This document shows, piece after piece, positions 12,198 through 14,259 of a stretch of DNA of 14,259 nt. Source of the DNA: JAFGBZ01 sp043817715 (lineage in GTDB: Archaea > Iainarchaeota > Iainarchaeia > Iainarchaeales > JAFGBZ01); NCBI GenBank assembly GCA_043817715.1, contig JBDRGO010000002.1, positions 1 through 14,259 of the forward strand, written 5' to 3'. The notes below the pieces were generated by a model. The model did no database searches and had not been told where the DNA came from. It worked only from the letters and a program-made list of their open reading frames with translations. Numbering within the stretch: position 1 is the first letter of the stretch; the number at the start of each line of letters is the position of its first letter. Both the position numbers and the translations under genes were made by a program.

Positions 12198-14259
12198 TTA
12201 TTTTCGCCTCCTGAAAAAAAGAAACAACAGAATTAAAACAAGTGTTGCAAGGGAAATAATTCCCCCTAAAAAGAATTCAGGGGATTCAAAAATGAATTCA
12301 ACTTTATGGCTTCCTTCAGGGACAGCAATCATCAGCAATGCATTCTCAAACTTTTTAACTTTCGCTTCTTTGCCGTCAATTAATGCCTTCCATCCGGGAT
12401 AATATGCCATGCTGAAAACCAGTTGTTCTTGGTTTGCAGAAAAAGTTTCAATTAAATAATGGTTTTCATTTATTTTTTGCAGTGAAACAGTTCCCTGTGA
12501 ATCAGTTGATTCAAAAAAAACCCTTGGTTTTGTTCCTGGAATTTCATAAATAAATGAAGTTCTTTCATTGTTTTCAAATACAAGCAACAGCGCTTCATTA
12601 ATTAATTCTTTTTTTGAAAGAATGTATTTGGTGTTAAGGTTTCTTAAAACATTTAAATCTGTTTTTTCATTAATAGTTAATTCATAATCAATTGAGTTCT
12701 CTTCAATTGGATTCTGCCCGTTTGCTTTTAATGCATAATCCAGATAGGACTGGTTTATTGTGCTTTCAATTCCAAGCGTTTGTTCCAGCCCATAAAAATA
12801 AATCAATTGATTGCTTATCTGAGTTCTATCAAGCAGAAGAATTCTATAATCAGATGAATCATTTAAAAGAAATTCAATTTCAGGAGTTATTTGGGCATAT
12901 TCTTCTGCAGTTTTGGGTTCAATGAAAACATTTCCGAATGAAAACAGGTTCAGGAATAAAATTAATGCAAGGATTAATGTGATTGATTTATTGGATAAAT
13001 TTATTTTTTTCCTGAAAAAAATAAGAAGCAAAAGAATTGCCGAGGAAACTGAAAAGAAAAAATAATCAACAAAAATCTGGTCAAACACCTTCGGAACCTG
13101 CTCCAAAAAATAACTCATTCTTTCAGGGATATGGGAAAGCTTTTGCTGGGCAATATACGAACCGAATTCGACTGCAAAAGGCTTTATGAATAAAATAAAA
13201 GGAATGGAAACCAAAAGCAGTAATGATATTAATAAAATAATTTTTTGCTTTTTTGAATCAAATTTCATTTCAAGAAGCTTTTCCAAGCCAAATCCGGCCA
13301 ATACTAACGCGCTCAAAACAAAAAGAAAAATAAATCTTGCCGGAGCCCTGAAAACCGAACCCAAAGGGATTGAATGAAATAAATTAAATAACGGAGTGTT
13401 TGAACCGAATGAATATAAAAGCGAAAAAACTGAAACAGCAAGCAGGGGAAGTTCATATTTGTTTTTTCCAAATTTAATGAAATTAAAAAGAAATAAAATA
13501 AGCAAAATTCCCCCAAAAAATGCGCTGAATTCCCAGAAATACATTTCACCCCAGAAAGTATGGGTTGCGGGATTGCCGAAAAAATTTGGCAGAATGAAAG
13601 TAACAATATTCTGGATTGGAAAAGAAAAGCTTCCTGCCGATTCAATTGAAAGTCCTGCTCCCCTTGAAGAAAGCAAAGCAGAATGAATCATCGGAAGCAG
13701 ATGCCCTAAAGAAAGCAGAATTGAAAGAATTCCTGAAAAGATTAACTGCTTTAACTGCGTTTTCCACTGCTTTGCCCCGAAAGAAACCCAGAATGCGAGC
13801 AGAAAAACAAGCATTGCCAAAAGAAGATAATAAAATGACTGGATAAAACCTGCATAAAAAAGCAAAGCCATTGAAATTGCCAAATAAACTGAATTTTTTA
13901 AATTTGAATTTTCAAGAATTCTTTTAAGAAAAATAAAAGCCAAAGGGGAAAAAGCGTAAAAAAAATACTGCGTGTAATGGCCGGTATACATTGAAGGGAT
14001 TATTGCCCCGGAAAACATGAACCCAAAAGAGATAAGCAAAGAAGTTTCTTTTTTCAGCCCGAGCTCTTTTCCCAAAAAAAACATTGAAAGTCCGGCAATG
14101 AAAACCGAAAGAAATGCAATAACTGCAAAGTAATGCATTGGCTCAAGCCAAAGCAAAAAAAGGCTTAAAGGATGAAGCAATGCAGTCTGAGAATTGCCTA
14201 TCAAGGAATTGCCTGAAAAAAGAACAGGATTCCATAATGCAAAAATTCCATGTTCAGTG
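12198..14259 (-). CDS. YfhO-like multi-spanning membrane protein (partial, N-terminus outside window)
   Basis: The reading frame stays open to the window edge; upstream of the TTG at 14204 it continues as ALWNPVLFSGNSLIGNSQTA, matching the usual YfhO-type loop before HPLSL, so the gene starts beyond 14259. About 686 residues are visible. There are roughly a dozen transmembrane helices, then a soluble, probably external C-terminal domain. That domain has the family signature AYYPGWKALIDGKEAKVKK and a VPEGSHKVEFIF strand, then one last helix and the RRRK cytosolic tail. YfhO-like proteins are linked to glycosylation of surface polymers and resemble GT-C transferases, so a role in moving a sugar from a polyprenyl carrier outside the cell fits the neighbouring GT2 gene. 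That role is inferred. Confidence 0.8.
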   Translation of the reverse strand, partial: TEHGIFALWNPVLFSGNSLIGNSQTALLHPLSLFLLWLEPMHYFAVIAFLSVFIAGLSMFFLGKELGLKKETSLLISFGFMFSGAIIPSMYTGHYTQYFFYAFSPLAFIFLKRILENSNLKNSVYLAISMALLFYAGFIQSFYYLLLAMLVFLLAFWVSFGAKQWKTQLKQLIFSGILSILLSLGHLLPMIHSALLSSRGAGLSIESAGSFSFPIQNIVTFILPNFFGNPATHTFWGEMYFWEFSAFFGGILLILFLFNFIKFGKNKYELPLLAVSVFSLLYSFGSNTPLFNLFHSIPLGSVFRAPARFIFLFVLSALVLAGFGLEKLLEMKFDSKKQKIILLISLLLLVSIPFILFIKPFAVEFGSYIAQQKLSHIPERMSYFLEQVPKVFDQIFVDYFFFSVSSAILLLLIFFRKKINLSNKSITLILALILFLNLFSFGNVFIEPKTAEEYAQITPEIEFLLNDSSDYRILLLDRTQISNQLIYFYGLEQTLGIESTINQSYLDYALKANGQNPIEENSIDYELTINEKTDLNVLRNLNTKYILSKKELINEALLLVFENNERTSFIYEIPGTKPRVFFESTDSQGTVSLQKINENHYLIETFSANQEQLVFSMAYYPGWKALIDGKEAKVKKFENALLMIAVPEGSHKVEFIFESPEFFLGGIISLATLVLILLFLFFRRRK

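Overview
The window looks like a piece of an archaeal chromosome with low G+C (about one third by eye). The archaeal signals are these: TATA-like boxes about 25 bases before several start codons, giving apparently leaderless genes; GGTGA/GGAGG ribosome sites at others; an Lrp-type regulator; and an asparagine synthetase of the archaeal type derived from the aspartyl-tRNA synthetase core. The AT-rich, lysine-rich coding style and this gene mix would suit a DPANN-type archaeon such as Diapherotrites or Woesearchaeota. That placement is an impression, not a demonstrated assignment.

Layout. 1-110: the 3' part of a 5S rRNA gene and its terminator. 268-2968: an aspartate block, with a minus-strand Lrp/AsnC regulator divergent from argG (argininosuccinate synthase), followed by an archaeal asparagine synthetase. 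Both enzymes use aspartate and ATP, and the regulator may control them. 2969-5018: a stress/defence islet holding a Fic-domain AMP-transferase gene (minus) and a VapBC-type toxin-antitoxin pair (plus). It has several layers of short repeats: two related hairpins flanking fic, a direct repeat flanking vapBC that matches the 3' end of the 5S gene, and a palindromic operator around the fic TATA box. The 246 bases between fic and vapB are the most densely patterned part of the window.

5019-14259: a surface-glycan cluster. It holds a methyltransferase, a Gfo/Idh/MocA sugar dehydrogenase, a hexapeptide-repeat N-acetyltransferase, a DegT/StrS sugar aminotransferase, two extended SDR sugar-nucleotide enzymes, a WecB/WbpI-type 2-epimerase, a family-2 glycosyltransferase and a large YfhO-like membrane protein cut by the window edge. 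The dehydrogenase, aminotransferase, acetyltransferase and 2-epimerase are the set expected for 2,3-diacetamido-2,3-dideoxy-uronic acid sugars (the WbpB/E/D/I or Wlb route), also known from methanogen N-glycans. The 6-dehydrogenase that would start the route is not in view. The likely overall role is building an unusual amino sugar for an archaeal surface glycan.

Transcription units inferred from spacing: argG-asnA (+), vapB-vapC (+), aminotransferase-SDR1-SDR2 (+), and YfhO-GT2-epimerase (-, with abutting or overlapping stops and starts). The lrp, fic, methyltransferase, oxidoreductase and acetyltransferase genes each have their own upstream region. No tRNA, CRISPR array, insertion sequence or integrase gene was seen.
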